DNA of 64,000 nt. It comes from Bacillus vallismortis. GTDB taxonomy: Bacteria > Bacillota > Bacilli > Bacillales > Bacillaceae. Positions within the stretch are counted from its first letter, which is position 1, and every line of letters starts with the position of its first letter. A model generated the notes under the pieces. That model worked only from the letters and a program-made list of their open reading frames with translations, searched no databases and had not been told where the DNA came from. The stretch covers positions 3,710,137 through 3,774,136 of the forward strand of contig NZ_CP160797.1 of assembly GCF_040784915.1 (NCBI RefSeq). Reading direction: 5' to 3'. A program made the position numbers and the translations under genes. Below, in pieces: positions 28,285 to 38,335 of this stretch.

Positions 28285-29427
28285 TTATTTAGATTTTAGT
28301 TTGTCGCTATGATCAACATCAAACGTCAATTTTCCATCTTCTACTTTCCATGCGAAATTAGAATCTTTCGTGAGTTCGCGAATAATCGTTTTTTGTTTAA
28401 GGCTTCCTTTTTTCACCGGCGCAGGCGTCGCTTCATGGATATCAATCGGCATCACTTCAAATCGGCCTGTTCCGTTTTTCTTCAGGTGATACTGAACCAA
28501 TGCGCTGTCTCTCGTTCTCGTCCAGCCCTGATCAAAGACAAAGTTTCCGAGGCTGTAGAAAATCACGGTTCCGTTATAAACTTCTATCGGTTCTAGGACG
28601 TGCGGGTGATGTCCTACAATGATATCAGCTCCCGCATCAGACATAGCTCTTGCAAGCTGGCGCTGACGGTCGTTTGGATCGTTGTCATACTCTTGTCCCC
28701 AGTGTGACTGCACAACAACGATGTCTGCATGTTTTTTCGCTTCTGAAATCATAGGGATAAAGATTTCAGGATCTGCGGGCAGTACGCCCGGCGTATTCTT
28801 TTTAGCCGCGAAGCCTTTTCCAGACACGTCGGTAAAGCCAAGCGTCGCAATGGTTACTCCATTGACTTCCTGGTACGAGATATTCTTCTTCGCATCGCTA
28901 AAGCTGTATCCCGCTCCAACGATATCAAGGTTTTGCTTCGCAAATTCTCCTAGTGTATCTTTCATGCCCTGAGCGCCGTAATCCATTGCGTGGTTGTTTG
29001 CGCTGTTGAGAACCGTAAAGTTCATATCCTTCAAGACTTTCACTGATTCCCTATTCGTCTGCAAATGAATTTCTTTTTCTGCTTGTTTATAATTCTTTTC
29101 ATAGGTTACCGGATTTTCAAAGTTTCCGGCTACATAATCAGAGGCTTTAAAGAGCGGTTCAACATACTGAAAAATACTGTCTGCCCCTTTTTGATCCGTT
29201 ACTTTTTCAACATAGCGCCCCATCATAATATCCCCGACAAATGAGGCTGTGAGAACGTCGTCAGAATACGTTTTGACTTTCGGCGTTTCTGCTTTTCCCG
29301 CCCACATAAACGCGAACATAAGTACAAAAACGATCGGAATGGCAATAAATACGTGCTTATTGGTTTTCTTTTTTTGCTGTTTTGTCAGCTTCAGCAGCTT
29401 TTCATGAAAGCTCAGTTCTTTTTTCAT
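28285..29427 (-). CDS. pgsA: Poly-gamma-glutamate synthesis protein PgsA (CapA family)
   Basis: This 380-aa membrane-anchored member of the synthase/export complex has one N-terminal membrane segment (HVFIAIPIVFVLMFAFMW). An extracellular calcineurin-like metallophosphatase fold of the CapA/PGA_cap family follows: FVGDIMMGRYVE, NFENPVTY, SANNHAMDYG, SHWGQEYD, GHHPHVLEPIEVYNG, and FYSLGNFVFDQG. The ATG at 29427 is preferred to a frame opening four codons earlier because AAGGTG is spaced correctly. Confidence 0.95.
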   Translation of the reverse strand: MKKELSFHEKLLKLTKQQKKKTNKHVFIAIPIVFVLMFAFMWAGKAETPKVKTYSDDVLTASFVGDIMMGRYVEKVTDQKGADSIFQYVEPLFKASDYVAGNFENPVTYEKNYKQAEKEIHLQTNRESVKVLKDMNFTVLNSANNHAMDYGAQGMKDTLGEFAKQNLDIVGAGYSFSDAKKNISYQEVNGVTIATLGFTDVSGKGFAAKKNTPGVLPADPEIFIPMISEAKKHADIVVVQSHWGQEYDNDPNDRQRQLARAMSDAGADIIVGHHPHVLEPIEVYNGTVIFYSLGNFVFDQGWTRTRDSALVQYHLKKNGTGRFEVMPIDIHEATPAPVKKGSLKQKTIIRELTKDSNFAWKVEDGKLTFDVDHSDKLKSK

Positions 29428-29445
29428 CGTTTGACACACCTTACA

Positions 29446-29895
29446 TTAAATTAAGTAGTAAACAAACATGATAGCAAAGGTCGCTCCGCTCAATAGCAGC
29501 GTGCTTCCGAACGTAATCGTTAATCCTTGTTTCTGAATGGTATTGGCAATTAAACCTGGCACGATGATGCCGATTCCTCGAAATTCCGCGATTTCAAATG
29601 GTACAATCGGGTATAGAAAATCAAACGCGATTTTCAGGACGATCCCTGTTATCAGCATGGCAGCGAATTTTCTGCGTCCGTACAAAATCATAAATTTCGA
29701 TAAACCGTATTTCACAATCACATAAGTGAGCAGGCTCACTAGCAAAACAAGTAATATAAAGACCGGCTGATTAAACACAAGTCCTAAATATCCCGGTACA
29801 ACAAGTCCTGCCGGCACAATCCCTGTTTTTTCCGCAAAAATTAAACTGAGTAGTACACCTAAAATGAGTGCGATGTATAAATCTGATCCGAACAT
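29446..29895 (-). CDS. pgsC: Poly-gamma-glutamate synthesis membrane protein PgsC (CapC family)
   Basis: This 149-aa highly hydrophobic protein with about five membrane segments is typical of the CapC family (MFGSDLYIALILGVLLSLIF, AGLVVPGYLGL). It forms the membrane complex with the PgsB ligase. It is preceded by a good AGGAGG and lies 14 bases after pgsB. Confidence 0.95.
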   Translation of the reverse strand: MFGSDLYIALILGVLLSLIFAEKTGIVPAGLVVPGYLGLVFNQPVFILLVLLVSLLTYVIVKYGLSKFMILYGRRKFAAMLITGIVLKIAFDFLYPIVPFEIAEFRGIGIIVPGLIANTIQKQGLTITFGSTLLLSGATFAIMFVYYLI

Positions 29896-29909
29896 GTCTG
29901 CATTTCCTC

Positions 29910-31091
29910 CTAGCTTACGAGCTGCTTAACCTTGTATTCGTGGATTTTTTCAATTAAAGGCTCTGCGGCGCCATGAATATTGCCGACGCCATATATGACA
30001 CGGTTGTGCATTCTTTTCTTTAACAATTCCATAATTTCTTCTGTAGACTTGTACTCTAAATCATGCAATTTGTCTGCAGGAATTTTGCCTTCTTCATAGG
30101 CTTTTACGATTGGCTCTGTTGTTTCACCGATTAAGATCAGTTCACTTGCTTCAATATAAGGCAATACGTCATTTGCGAATTGCTGTGTCCGATCGACACG
30201 GTCTGCCCGGCAGTTCATAATAATGATTGGATCATCAGTTGGGTAACCGATTTCTTTTACACGTTTCCATATATTCAAAGTAGAAGAAGCGTCGTTTGCG
30301 GCAAACCCATTAACAAAGTGCCCAGGCTTGCTCGGACTGATCAGCGGGAGAATTCTCATTGCTCCCGGATCTGGCGGCGCATTCAGCATTCCTTTAAACG
30401 CTGTTTCTTCGTCAATGCCGAGTGCTTGAGCCACACCCAGTGCCAGTGAAGCATTATCAGGAAATACCATGTATTCAAATTTACGCAAATATTCATCTGT
30501 AATTTTTGAGTTATCAGCAATGATGACTTTTGTGTTTCGTTCTTTTGCTTTTTGTTTAAAGAACTCGGTATATTCACTATCTGTAATGACAAGATGGCCA
30601 TTATAAGGAATAGTAGCAGTAAACGCTTCCGCAATTTCATCGAGCGTTGGCCCCATGACATCCATATGGTCTTCTAAAACGTTGACAATCACGCCGATAT
30701 TGGCTTGCAGCAGTTCGTCCTGAAAGATAATCTGATAATCCGGGTTAACCGCCATGCATTCACTGACAATAGCGTTGGCCCCTCTTTCTACTGTTTCTTT
30801 CATGACTTCTTTTTGTTCACCGATATTCGGCCCCTGAGGTTTCCGTTTGATCGGCTTTTCCTCCGGAGTATCCCAGTAAATCATTCTTGCGTCCGTTCCT
30901 GTCGTTTTCCCGACAGTTTTGTAACCGGCTTCTATTAATATTCCGGTTGTCAGCCTTGTCACAGTGGACTTTCCTCTGATGCCGTTAATATTCACTCGAA
31001 CAGGGAGGGCATCAATGTTTTTCTGATGTCGTCGTTTTTCTAATATTCCGATGACCAGTATGACAGCACAGGCTATAATGAGTAACCACAT
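29910..31091 (-). CDS. pgsB: Poly-gamma-glutamate synthase ATPase/amide ligase PgsB (CapB family)
   Basis: This Mur-ligase-like ATP-dependent amide ligase polymerises glutamate. The 393-aa product starts with a membrane segment (MWLLIIACAVILVIGI) and has a P-loop NGIRGKSTVTRL near residue 37, with NVLEDHMDVMGPT and NCRADRVDRT as further family blocks. The ATG at 31091 has AAGGAGATG upstream; an earlier in-frame ATG lacks a ribosome site. It is the first gene of pgsBCAE. Confidence 0.95.
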   Translation of the reverse strand: MWLLIIACAVILVIGILEKRRHQKNIDALPVRVNINGIRGKSTVTRLTTGILIEAGYKTVGKTTGTDARMIYWDTPEEKPIKRKPQGPNIGEQKEVMKETVERGANAIVSECMAVNPDYQIIFQDELLQANIGVIVNVLEDHMDVMGPTLDEIAEAFTATIPYNGHLVITDSEYTEFFKQKAKERNTKVIIADNSKITDEYLRKFEYMVFPDNASLALGVAQALGIDEETAFKGMLNAPPDPGAMRILPLISPSKPGHFVNGFAANDASSTLNIWKRVKEIGYPTDDPIIIMNCRADRVDRTQQFANDVLPYIEASELILIGETTEPIVKAYEEGKIPADKLHDLEYKSTEEIMELLKKRMHNRVIYGVGNIHGAAEPLIEKIHEYKVKQLVS

Positions 31092-31805
31092 TGCTTTTCG
31101 ACATCTCCTTCTATATTGTTGTAAATTCATTCATCAGTATATAGAATCACTATGAATTCTCAATCGGCATTATGTAGCATAATCTTCCCTAACCCACTAA
31201 GCCAAACTTCTCTTTTGAAAGAGATTTTGTACCTACAAACTGCTTTCTAAATTTGGAAAACGGCAGGACTTACATCTTATCTCTTTTTTTAAAAATCAAA
31301 AGGAATGCGCTTTCATTTTCCTCCTGATATCCTTATGGACGTATAGTCACCCCCCGCTGTTCGCATTTAATATGTATTTCAAATCAATCTTTTTTTCAGC
31401 GTGTGATATCAAGCTTTTCCTGTTATCATGCGTATTTCCGGTTCTTATGAACACAAAATGGTTTTATTCTATTTCTTAAGGATAAGGCCATCATGTCATC
31501 CTTTCTGCATGGAAGAGGCAATATGAGGCCTATTCCAAAAAGACTATTGGGGTCATCAATGAAAATGTTAAATATACGGGTCTGAATTCTCTAACATTAT
31601 TAAACATTTTCTGGGCGGATAGTCTATTCTCTTTCTTCTCATTTACAGGTCTAAACGCATGACTTTGAAACATTTTTAATAAAACTTAATATTTGTTCAA
31701 GAAAACTTCATCCAGATTTGTGAAGACTTTGTCAAAAAAAGAGTGAAAACCTTAAATTTCACAATTATATATACAATTTACAATAGATTTCTTTTGATAT
31801 TTTTA
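31092..31805. other. Long non-coding interval with the pgs promoter region
   Basis: No gene is supported in these ~710 bases. They are AT-rich and must hold the pgsBCAE promoter, which in 168 depends on DegU-P and SwrA. No unmistakable -35/-10 pair or DegU site could be picked by eye. The rbs promoter begins at 31806. Confidence 0.5.
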
Positions 31806-31833
31806 TTGCCAACCTCGGACGGCTCATGATAAT
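31806..31833 (+). promoter_or_regulatory. Sigma-A promoter of the rbs operon
   Basis: TTGCCA (31806-31811), a 16-base spacer and GATAAT (31828-31833), preceded by TG-rich sequence, form a reasonable vegetative promoter. It sits directly upstream of the cre box. Confidence 0.6.
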
Positions 31834-31840
31834 CTATCTA

Positions 31841-31854
31841 TGTAAACGGTTACA
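31841..31854 (+). promoter_or_regulatory. Catabolite-responsive element (cre) and LacI-family operator of rbs
   Basis: TGTAAACGGTTACA matches the CcpA cre consensus TGWAANCGNTNWCA at every position. It overlaps the expected transcription start 8 bases after the -10, where bound CcpA (or RbsR, of the same family) would block initiation. Confidence 0.9.
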
Positions 31855-31873
31855 CAAACAAGGAGGAGCTGTT

Positions 31874-32863
31874 TTGGCTACAATTAAAGATGTTGCCGGA
31901 GCGGCGGGCGTTTCTGTTGCAACGGTTTCCCGCGTCCTAAATGACAGCGGCTATGTACACGAAGAAACGCGAACGCGTGTCATAGCGGCGATGGAGCGGC
32001 TGAACTATTACCCAAATGAAGTCGCCCGATCTCTTTACAAAAGAGAATCCCGGCTGATCGGGCTTTTGCTCCCGGATATCACAAACCCTTTCTTCCCCCA
32101 GCTTGCCCGCGGTGCTGAGGATGAATTGAACGGGGAAGGCTATCGCCTTATTTTCGGTAACAGTGACGAGGAATTGAAAAAAGAACTTGAGTACCTTCAA
32201 ACCTTTAAGCAAAATCATGTCGCAGGCATTATTGCCGCAACGAATTACCCGGACCTTGAGGAATACAACGGCATGAATCACCCAGTCGTTTTTCTGGACA
32301 GAACACCTGAAGGCGCTCCTTCTGTGTCCAGTGACGGCCGCACTGGGGGAAAATTAGCGGCCGAAGCCATCATTCACGGAAAAAGCCAGCGCATTACGCT
32401 CTTGAGAGGCCCCGCTCACCTGCCGACCGCTCAAGATCGCTTTCACGGCGCTTTAGAGATCTTAAATCAGGCTGCAGTTGATTTTCAGGTCATCGAGACG
32501 GCTTCATTTTCTTTCAAGGATGCGCAATCGATGGCGAAGGAGCTGTTTGCCGCTTATCCAGAGACAGACGGTGTGATAGCGAGTAATGATATTCAAGCCG
32601 CTGCGGTTTTACATGAAGCTTTGCGGCGCGGAAGAAAGGTGCCGGAGGATATTCAAATTATCGGCTATGATGACATTCCGCAAAGCGAGCTGCTGTTCCC
32701 GCCCCTGTCTACAATTAAACAGCCCGCATATGATATGGGAAAAGAAGCGGCCAAACTGCTTTTGCGTATCATCAAAAAACAGCCCCTGACAGAAACGGCA
32801 ATTCAAATGTCCGTCACCTATATAAGAAGAAAGACGACAAGAAAGGAAGATCACGATGCGTAA
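31874..32863 (+). CDS. rbsR: Ribose operon repressor RbsR (LacI family)
   Basis: This 329-aa transcription factor has an N-terminal LacI helix-turn-helix (ATIKDVAGAAGVSVATVSRV), the hinge region RSLYKRESRLIGLLLPDI, and a periplasmic-binding-protein-like effector domain (ASNDIQAAAVLHEALRRG, IIGYDDIPQSELL). The start is TTG 31874 with AAGGAGGAG eight bases upstream; the earlier in-frame codons overlap the cre site. It overlaps rbsK by eight bases. Confidence 0.95.
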   Translation: MATIKDVAGAAGVSVATVSRVLNDSGYVHEETRTRVIAAMERLNYYPNEVARSLYKRESRLIGLLLPDITNPFFPQLARGAEDELNGEGYRLIFGNSDEELKKELEYLQTFKQNHVAGIIAATNYPDLEEYNGMNHPVVFLDRTPEGAPSVSSDGRTGGKLAAEAIIHGKSQRITLLRGPAHLPTAQDRFHGALEILNQAAVDFQVIETASFSFKDAQSMAKELFAAYPETDGVIASNDIQAAAVLHEALRRGRKVPEDIQIIGYDDIPQSELLFPPLSTIKQPAYDMGKEAAKLLLRIIKKQPLTETAIQMSVTYIRRKTTRKEDHDA

Positions 32864-33734
32864 TATTTGTGTAATTGGTAGCTGTTCTATGGATTTAGTG
32901 GTCACCTCGGACAAACGCCCAAAAGCCGGTGAAACAGTACTTGGCACGTCGTTTCAGACTGTGCCGGGCGGTAAAGGAGCCAATCAGGCCGTTGCTGCTG
33001 CCAGACTTGGGGCTCACGTGTTTATGGTCGGTAAGGTCGGAGATGATCATTATGGCACAGCCATTTTGGATAATTTAAAAGCAAACGGCGTTCGCACCGA
33101 CTATATGGAACCGGTTACACACAAAGATAGCGGAACCGCCCACATAGTGCTTGCCGAAGGTGATAACAGCATTGTTGTCGTCAAAGGTGCGAATGATGAT
33201 ATCACTCCATCGTATGCGATAGACGCCCTTGAACAAATTGAAGCTGATATGGTCCTGATTCAGCAGGAAATCCCCGAGGAAACAGTTGATGAGGTGTGCA
33301 GATACTGCCATTCTCTCGATATCCCGATTATGCTCAATCCCGCACCGTCCCGACCGCTGAGACAGGAAACAATTGACCACGCCACCTATCTCACGCCAAA
33401 TGAACACGAGGCGTCAATATTATTCCCCGGGCTTACCGTTTCTGAAGCCTTGGCGCTGTATCCGGCAAAGCTCTTTATTACGGAAGGAAAACAGGGCGTC
33501 CGTTATTCAGCCGGAAGTAAAGAACGGCTTATCCCTTCCTTCCCCGTTGAGCCCGTTGATACAACCGGAGCCGGTGATACGTTTAACGCAGCCTTCGCCG
33601 TGGCTCTGGCAGAGGGAAAAGACATTGAAGCCGCATTGCGGTTTGCCAATCGCGCCGCTTCCCTTTCTGTCTGTTCCTTCGGTGCCCAAGGCGGAATGCC
33701 GACAAGAAAAGAAGTAGAGGAGCTGTTGTCATGA
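32856..33734 (+). CDS. rbsK: Ribokinase RbsK
   Basis: It phosphorylates ribose to ribose 5-phosphate. The 292-aa PfkB-family kinase shows VPGGKGANQAVAAARLGA near residue 35 and the second signature DTTGAGDTFNAAFAVAL with the catalytic Asp near residue 238. AAAGGAAG lies upstream of the ATG. It overlaps rbsD by four bases. Confidence 0.96.
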   Translation: MRNICVIGSCSMDLVVTSDKRPKAGETVLGTSFQTVPGGKGANQAVAAARLGAHVFMVGKVGDDHYGTAILDNLKANGVRTDYMEPVTHKDSGTAHIVLAEGDNSIVVVKGANDDITPSYAIDALEQIEADMVLIQQEIPEETVDEVCRYCHSLDIPIMLNPAPSRPLRQETIDHATYLTPNEHEASILFPGLTVSEALALYPAKLFITEGKQGVRYSAGSKERLIPSFPVEPVDTTGAGDTFNAAFAVALAEGKDIEAALRFANRAASLSVCSFGAQGGMPTRKEVEELLS

Positions 33735-34126
33735 AAAAACACGGAATACTGAACAGCCATCTTGCCAAGCTTTTAGCCGACCTTGGCCACACTGATAAAA
33801 TTGTCATTGCAGATGCGGGGCTGCCTGTTCCTGACGGCGTTTTGAAAATTGATCTTTCACTGAAGCCGGGTCTTCCGGCTTTTCAAGATACCGCGACGGT
33901 GCTCGCAGAAGAAATGGCGGTCGAAAAAGTCATTGCTGCATCTGAAATAAAAACTGCTAATCAGGAGAATGCCAGATTTCTAGAGAACCTTTTTTCTGAA
34001 CAGGAGATTGAATACCTTTCTCACGAGGAATTTAAGCAGCTGACAAAAGAAGCAAAAGCCATTATAAGAACAGGCGAATTCACACCATATGCCAACTGCA
34101 TCCTGCAGGCGGGTGTGCTTTTCTAG
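33731..34126 (+). CDS. rbsD: D-ribose pyranase RbsD
   Basis: This 131-aa mutarotase converts beta-ribopyranose to ribofuranose for RbsK. It shows the family blocks LNSHLAKLLADLGHTD, VIADAGLPVPDGV and the C-terminal TGEFTPYANCILQAGV. The active-site His is near residue 20. Confidence 0.96.
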   Translation: MKKHGILNSHLAKLLADLGHTDKIVIADAGLPVPDGVLKIDLSLKPGLPAFQDTATVLAEEMAVEKVIAASEIKTANQENARFLENLFSEQEIEYLSHEEFKQLTKEAKAIIRTGEFTPYANCILQAGVLF

Positions 34127-34141
34127 AAAGGAGGATGGAAC

Positions 34142-35623
34142 ATGCAGATTGAAATGAAAGACATTCATAAAGCATTCGGAAAAAACCAAGTACTGTCAGG
34201 CGTTTCCTTTCAGCTCGTGCCTGGCGAGGTTCACGCATTAATGGGAGAGAACGGCGCCGGCAAGTCCACGCTTATGAACATTCTGACAGGCCTGCATAGA
34301 TCGGATCAAGGGCAAATCCGCATAAACGGAAACGAAATGTATTTTTCCAATCCGAAAGAAGCGGAACAGCATGGAATAGCCTTTATCCATCAGGAATTGA
34401 ATATCTGGCCGGAAATGACCGTTCTTGAGAATTTATTTATCGGGAAAGAGATAGCCTCCAAGCTGGGCGTTTTACAAACAAGAAAAATGAAAGCGCTAGC
34501 AAAAGAGCAATTTGACAAACTGTCTGTCTCTCTTTCTCTTGATCAAGAAGCTGGCGAGTGTTCCGTCGGACAGCAGCAAATGGTCGAAATCGCAAAAGCG
34601 CTCATGACAAATGCCGAGGTGATCATTATGGATGAGCCTACCGCTGCTTTGACGGAACGGGAAATCAGCAAACTCTTTGAGGTCATTACAGCGTTAAAAA
34701 AGAACGGCGTATCCATCGTATACATTTCACATCGCATGGAAGAAATCTTTGCGATTTGCGACAGAATCACCATCATGCGTGACGGAAAAACGGTAGATAC
34801 AACAAACATCTCTGAAACCGATTTTGATGAAGTCGTCAAAAAAATGGTTGGACGCGAGCTGACTGAACGATATCCAAAACGGGCTCCTTCACTCGGTGAC
34901 AATATATTCGAGGTGAAAAACGCCTCCGTAAAAGGACGTTTTGAAGATGTCAGCTTTTATGTTCGTTCCGGTGAGATCGTCGGTATTTCCGGATTGATGG
35001 GGGCCGGCCGGACAGAAATCATGAGAGCGCTATTCGGCGTTGACAGGCTGGACTCGGGTGAGATATGGATCGCTGGAAAAAAGACGGTCATTAAGAACCC
35101 GCAGGATGCGGTGAAAAAAGGGCTCGGCTTTATTACAGAGAACCGCAAAGATGAAGGGCTGCTGCTCGACACTTCAATTCGCGAGAATATCGCCCTGCCC
35201 AATCTGTCCAGTTTTTCTCCTAAAGGCCTCATTGATCACAAGCGGGAAGCTGAATTTGTCGATCTTTTAATCAAACGCCTGACCATCAAAACGGCATCAC
35301 CGGAAACGCACGCACGTCATTTATCAGGAGGCAACCAGCAAAAAGTTGTGATTGCCAAGTGGATCGGGATCGGACCGAAAGTGCTCATCTTGGATGAGCC
35401 GACCAGAGGTGTGGATGTTGGCGCGAAACGGGAGATTTATTCGCTGATGAATGAGCTGACTGAGCGCGGCGTCGCCATCATTATGGTGTCATCAGAGCTG
35501 CCGGAAATTCTCGGGATGAGCGATCGCGTTATCGTTGTCCATGAAGGCAGAATAAGCGGAGAAATCGACGCGCAGGAAGCAACACAAGAACGAATTATGA
35601 CACTTGCCACGGGAGGGCGGTAA
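34142..35623 (+). CDS. rbsA: Ribose ABC transporter ATP-binding protein RbsA
   Basis: This 493-aa protein has two tandem ABC domains, the standard layout for ribose-type importers. The first domain has [14 protein letters not shown], a signature [15 protein letters not shown] and [14 protein letters not shown]. The second has the degenerate P-loop [16 protein letters not shown] and [14 protein letters not shown] with [27 protein letters not shown] lies upstream of the ATG. Confidence 0.96.
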   Translation: MQIEMKDIHKAFGKNQVLSGVSFQLVPGEVHALMGENGAGKSTLMNILTGLHRSDQGQIRINGNEMYFSNPKEAEQHGIAFIHQELNIWPEMTVLENLFIGKEIASKLGVLQTRKMKALAKEQFDKLSVSLSLDQEAGECSVGQQQMVEIAKALMTNAEVIIMDEPTAALTEREISKLFEVITALKKNGVSIVYISHRMEEIFAICDRITIMRDGKTVDTTNISETDFDEVVKKMVGRELTERYPKRAPSLGDNIFEVKNASVKGRFEDVSFYVRSGEIVGISGLMGAGRTEIMRALFGVDRLDSGEIWIAGKKTVIKNPQDAVKKGLGFITENRKDEGLLLDTSIRENIALPNLSSFSPKGLIDHKREAEFVDLLIKRLTIKTASPETHARHLSGGNQQKVVIAKWIGIGPKVLILDEPTRGVDVGAKREIYSLMNELTERGVAIIMVSSELPEILGMSDRVIVVHEGRISGEIDAQEATQERIMTLATGGR

Positions 35624-35624
35624 T

Positions 35625-36593
35625 ATGAAAATGGAACAGCTGCAAACAGAACAAAAACGGATTCACTTCGACGGAGTCATGCAAAAACTCGGCCCGTTTC
35701 TCGGTTTATTTATTCTCGTTATCATTGTATCTATTTTAAATCCCAGCTTTCTTGAACCGCTGAATATTTTAAACCTGCTTCGCCAGGTCGCCATTAACGG
35801 ATTAATCGCGTTCGGCATGACTTTTGTGATTTTAACAGGCGGCATTGATCTTTCTGTCGGCGCTATTCTTGCCCTGTCCAGCGCTTTAGTCGCAGGGATG
35901 ATTGTATCCGGTGTCGATCCGGTTCTTGCGATCATTCTCGGCTGTATCATTGGTGCCGTACTCGGCATGATCAACGGACTATTGATCACAAAAGGAAAAA
36001 TGGCGCCCTTTATCGCCACGCTTGCGACCATGACTGTGTTTCGCGGGCTGACGCTTGTGTATACAGACGGAAACCCGATAACCGGACTTGGCACAAACTA
36101 CGCTTTTCAGCTGTTCGGACGCGGTTATTTTTTAGGCATCCCTGTACCGGCCATTACAATGGTTCTCGCCTTTGTCATCCTTTGGGTTCTTCTTCATAAA
36201 ACACCGTTCGGACGCCGAACGTACGCAATTGGAGGCAATGAAAAAGCCGCGCTCATTTCGGGCATTAAAGTAACACGCGTGAAAGTACTGATCTATTCAT
36301 TAGCCGGGCTTTTATCCGCCCTTGCCGGCGCCATATTGACCTCCCGTCTGCATTCAGCACAGCCGACTGCCGGAGAATCGTATGAACTGGATGCAATCGC
36401 GGCGGTCGTCTTAGGCGGGACCAGCCTCTCCGGCGGCCGCGGGCGCATTATCGGCACATTCATCGGAGTGCTGATTATCGGCACACTGAATAACGGGCTC
36501 AACCTGCTTGGTGTCTCATCGTTTTATCAGCTGGTTGTCAAAGGGATTGTCATCTTAATTGCGGTATTATTAGACCGCAAGAAGTCAGCATAG
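35625..36593 (+). CDS. rbsC: Ribose ABC transporter permease RbsC
   Basis: This 322-aa membrane permease has about 8-10 hydrophobic segments and the family motif GGTSLSGGRGRI near residue 270. Other recognisable blocks are GGIDLSVGAILALSSALVAG and KMAPFIATLATM. The ATG at 35625 is one base after the rbsA stop, with GGGAGGGCGG upstream; the frame is open seven codons into rbsA but that start has no ribosome site. Confidence 0.95.
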   Translation: MKMEQLQTEQKRIHFDGVMQKLGPFLGLFILVIIVSILNPSFLEPLNILNLLRQVAINGLIAFGMTFVILTGGIDLSVGAILALSSALVAGMIVSGVDPVLAIILGCIIGAVLGMINGLLITKGKMAPFIATLATMTVFRGLTLVYTDGNPITGLGTNYAFQLFGRGYFLGIPVPAITMVLAFVILWVLLHKTPFGRRTYAIGGNEKAALISGIKVTRVKVLIYSLAGLLSALAGAILTSRLHSAQPTAGESYELDAIAAVVLGGTSLSGGRGRIIGTFIGVLIIGTLNNGLNLLGVSSFYQLVVKGIVILIAVLLDRKKSA

Positions 36594-36606
36594 GAGGGTT
36601 TTTTAT

Positions 36607-37524
36607 ATGAAAAAGGCTGTATCCGTCATTTTAACGTTATCATTGTTTTTATTAACTGCCTGTTCGCTTGAACCTCCCCATTGGGCAAAGCCGGCAAACT
36701 CGGGGAACAAAAAGGAATTCACCATCGGTTTATCCGTCTCAACGCTTAATAATCCCTTTTTTGTCTCATTAAAAAAGGGCATCGAAAAAGAAGCTGAAAA
36801 ACGGGAAATGAAAATCATCATTGTCGATGCACAAAATGATTCATCGAAACAGACGAGTGATGTGGAAGATTTAATTCAGCAAGGTGTCGATGCATTGTTA
36901 ATCAATCCGACTGATTCTTCGGCGATCTCAACGGCAGTAGAATATGCAAATTCAGTCGATGTACCCGTCGTAACAATCGATCGTTCCGCGGAACAAGGAA
37001 AAGTAGAAACCCTCGTTGCTTCCGATAATGTAAAAGGCGGTGAAATGGCCGCGGAATTTATCGCCGACAAGCTTGGAAAAGGTGCAAAGGTGGCAGAACT
37101 TGAAGGCGTGCCCGGCGCTTCTGCCACGCGGGAACGCGGTTCAGGATTTCATAACATTGCAGATCAAAAGCTCGACATTGTCACAAAACAATCAGCTGAC
37201 TTTGACCGCACCAAAGGCCTGACTGTCATGGAAAACCTGCTGCAGGGACATCCGGAAATCCAAGCTGTTTTTGCTCACAATGATGAAATGGCGCTCGGGG
37301 CTCTCGAGGCAATTAACAGCTCGGGAAAAGATATTGTAGTGATCGGTTTTGACGGCAATAAAGATGCACTCGCTTCGATTAAAGATGGAAAGCTCTCAGC
37401 CACTGTCGCTCAGCAGCCTGACTTGATCGGTAAACTGGCTACAGAAGCGGCAGATGATATTTTACACGGAAAAAAGGTGGAAAAAATGATATCCGCGCCT
37501 CTCAAACTTGAAACACAAAAATAA
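36607..37524 (+). CDS. rbsB: Ribose-binding lipoprotein RbsB
   Basis: This 305-aa periplasmic-binding-type solute receptor is lipid-anchored (signal peptide with lipobox LLTAC, Cys near residue 19). The ligand-binding fold includes TIGLSVSTLNNPFFVSLKKG, DRSAEQGKVETLVASDN, AVFAHNDEMALGALEAI and VVIGFDGNKDAL. It ends the rbs operon and is followed by a terminator. Confidence 0.96.
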   Translation: MKKAVSVILTLSLFLLTACSLEPPHWAKPANSGNKKEFTIGLSVSTLNNPFFVSLKKGIEKEAEKREMKIIIVDAQNDSSKQTSDVEDLIQQGVDALLINPTDSSAISTAVEYANSVDVPVVTIDRSAEQGKVETLVASDNVKGGEMAAEFIADKLGKGAKVAELEGVPGASATRERGSGFHNIADQKLDIVTKQSADFDRTKGLTVMENLLQGHPEIQAVFAHNDEMALGALEAINSSGKDIVVIGFDGNKDALASIKDGKLSATVAQQPDLIGKLATEAADDILHGKKVEKMISAPLKLETQK

Positions 37525-37531
37525 TTGCCGC

Positions 37532-37558
37532 GGACCAGATCTTTATCTGGTCCTTTTT
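37532..37558 (+). terminator. Terminator of the rbs operon
   Basis: A 9-bp stem GGACCAGAT / ATCTGGTCC with a 4-base loop is followed by TTTTT, just after rbsB. Confidence 0.9.
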
Positions 37559-37632
37559 CATGTTTAGGAATCTGTGAAAACGTGAATAGCGAAATAGAAT
37601 GAATTATTTCTCTACGTGAGGAGAGGAACGAA

Positions 37633-38169
37633 ATGAACAAAACGACAAAAGTATTATCAACTCTCGCACTTGCAGCTGGAATGACTGCGGCTTCTGCAGG
37701 GGGCGCAAGCACGATCCATGCACAACAGCCAGAAACAACTGTAAGCATTGATGATTTATACAGCTATCCGATTGATTCTTATTTGGTGTCAACAGAGGCT
37801 CTAAATGTCAGAACGAAGCCTTCCGCATCAAGCCATAAAGCAGCCATACTGCACTTGGGCGACAGCTTAAAGCTGATTTCCTTCGCAAACGCTGACTGGG
37901 CAAAGGTTCATTATAAAAACGGCAAAACAGGCTTTGTTTCCACTCATTACATTGTAAAAGCAGCTACAACAGTAAAAACGGAAACAAAAACGAAAGTATA
38001 TACATCCGCTGAAGGAAAAAGCATCAAGACTCTTCCGGCAGACACAAGCGTTTCTTTTTTAGGGTGGAGTAAAACGAAAAAAGGCGGTTTTGATTTTAAT
38101 TGGGTATTCGTTGATTACGGCGGTGCGACAGGCTATATGAAAACAAAGGATTTACACATGACAAAATAA
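37633..38169 (+). CDS. ywsB: Secreted SH3-domain protein YwsB
   Basis: This 178-aa protein has a signal peptide (about residues 1-33, ending at an IHA-QQ site) and two bacterial SH3-like domains (LNVRTKPSASSHKAAILHLG near 58 and a degenerate copy YTSAEGKSIKTLPAD). Proteins of this kind bind the cell wall; in 168 YwsB is described as a cell-wall protein of unknown function. GAGGAGAGG precedes the ATG. Single gene with a terminator. Confidence 0.88.
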   Translation: MNKTTKVLSTLALAAGMTAASAGGASTIHAQQPETTVSIDDLYSYPIDSYLVSTEALNVRTKPSASSHKAAILHLGDSLKLISFANADWAKVHYKNGKTGFVSTHYIVKAATTVKTETKTKVYTSAEGKSIKTLPADTSVSFLGWSKTKKGGFDFNWVFVDYGGATGYMKTKDLHMTK

Positions 38170-38172
38170 CTG

Positions 38173-38208
38173 AAAGGGATTCCGTTTTTCATGCGGAATC
38201 CCTTTTTT
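38173..38208 (+). terminator. Terminator of ywsB
   Basis: A 12-bp stem AAAGGGATTCCG / CGGAATCCCTTT with a 9-base loop and six T lies right after the stop codon. Confidence 0.92.
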
Positions 38209-38335
38209 CTTCGCAGATCAAGGATAGATTTGTCACATTCCCAAGATATTTCTCAGGAAATATTGTCGTATGCCGTATCGAAATCATACATGATCACCGG
38301 TATTTTTGTTCACGCTAAAAGATGGAGGTGTAAGT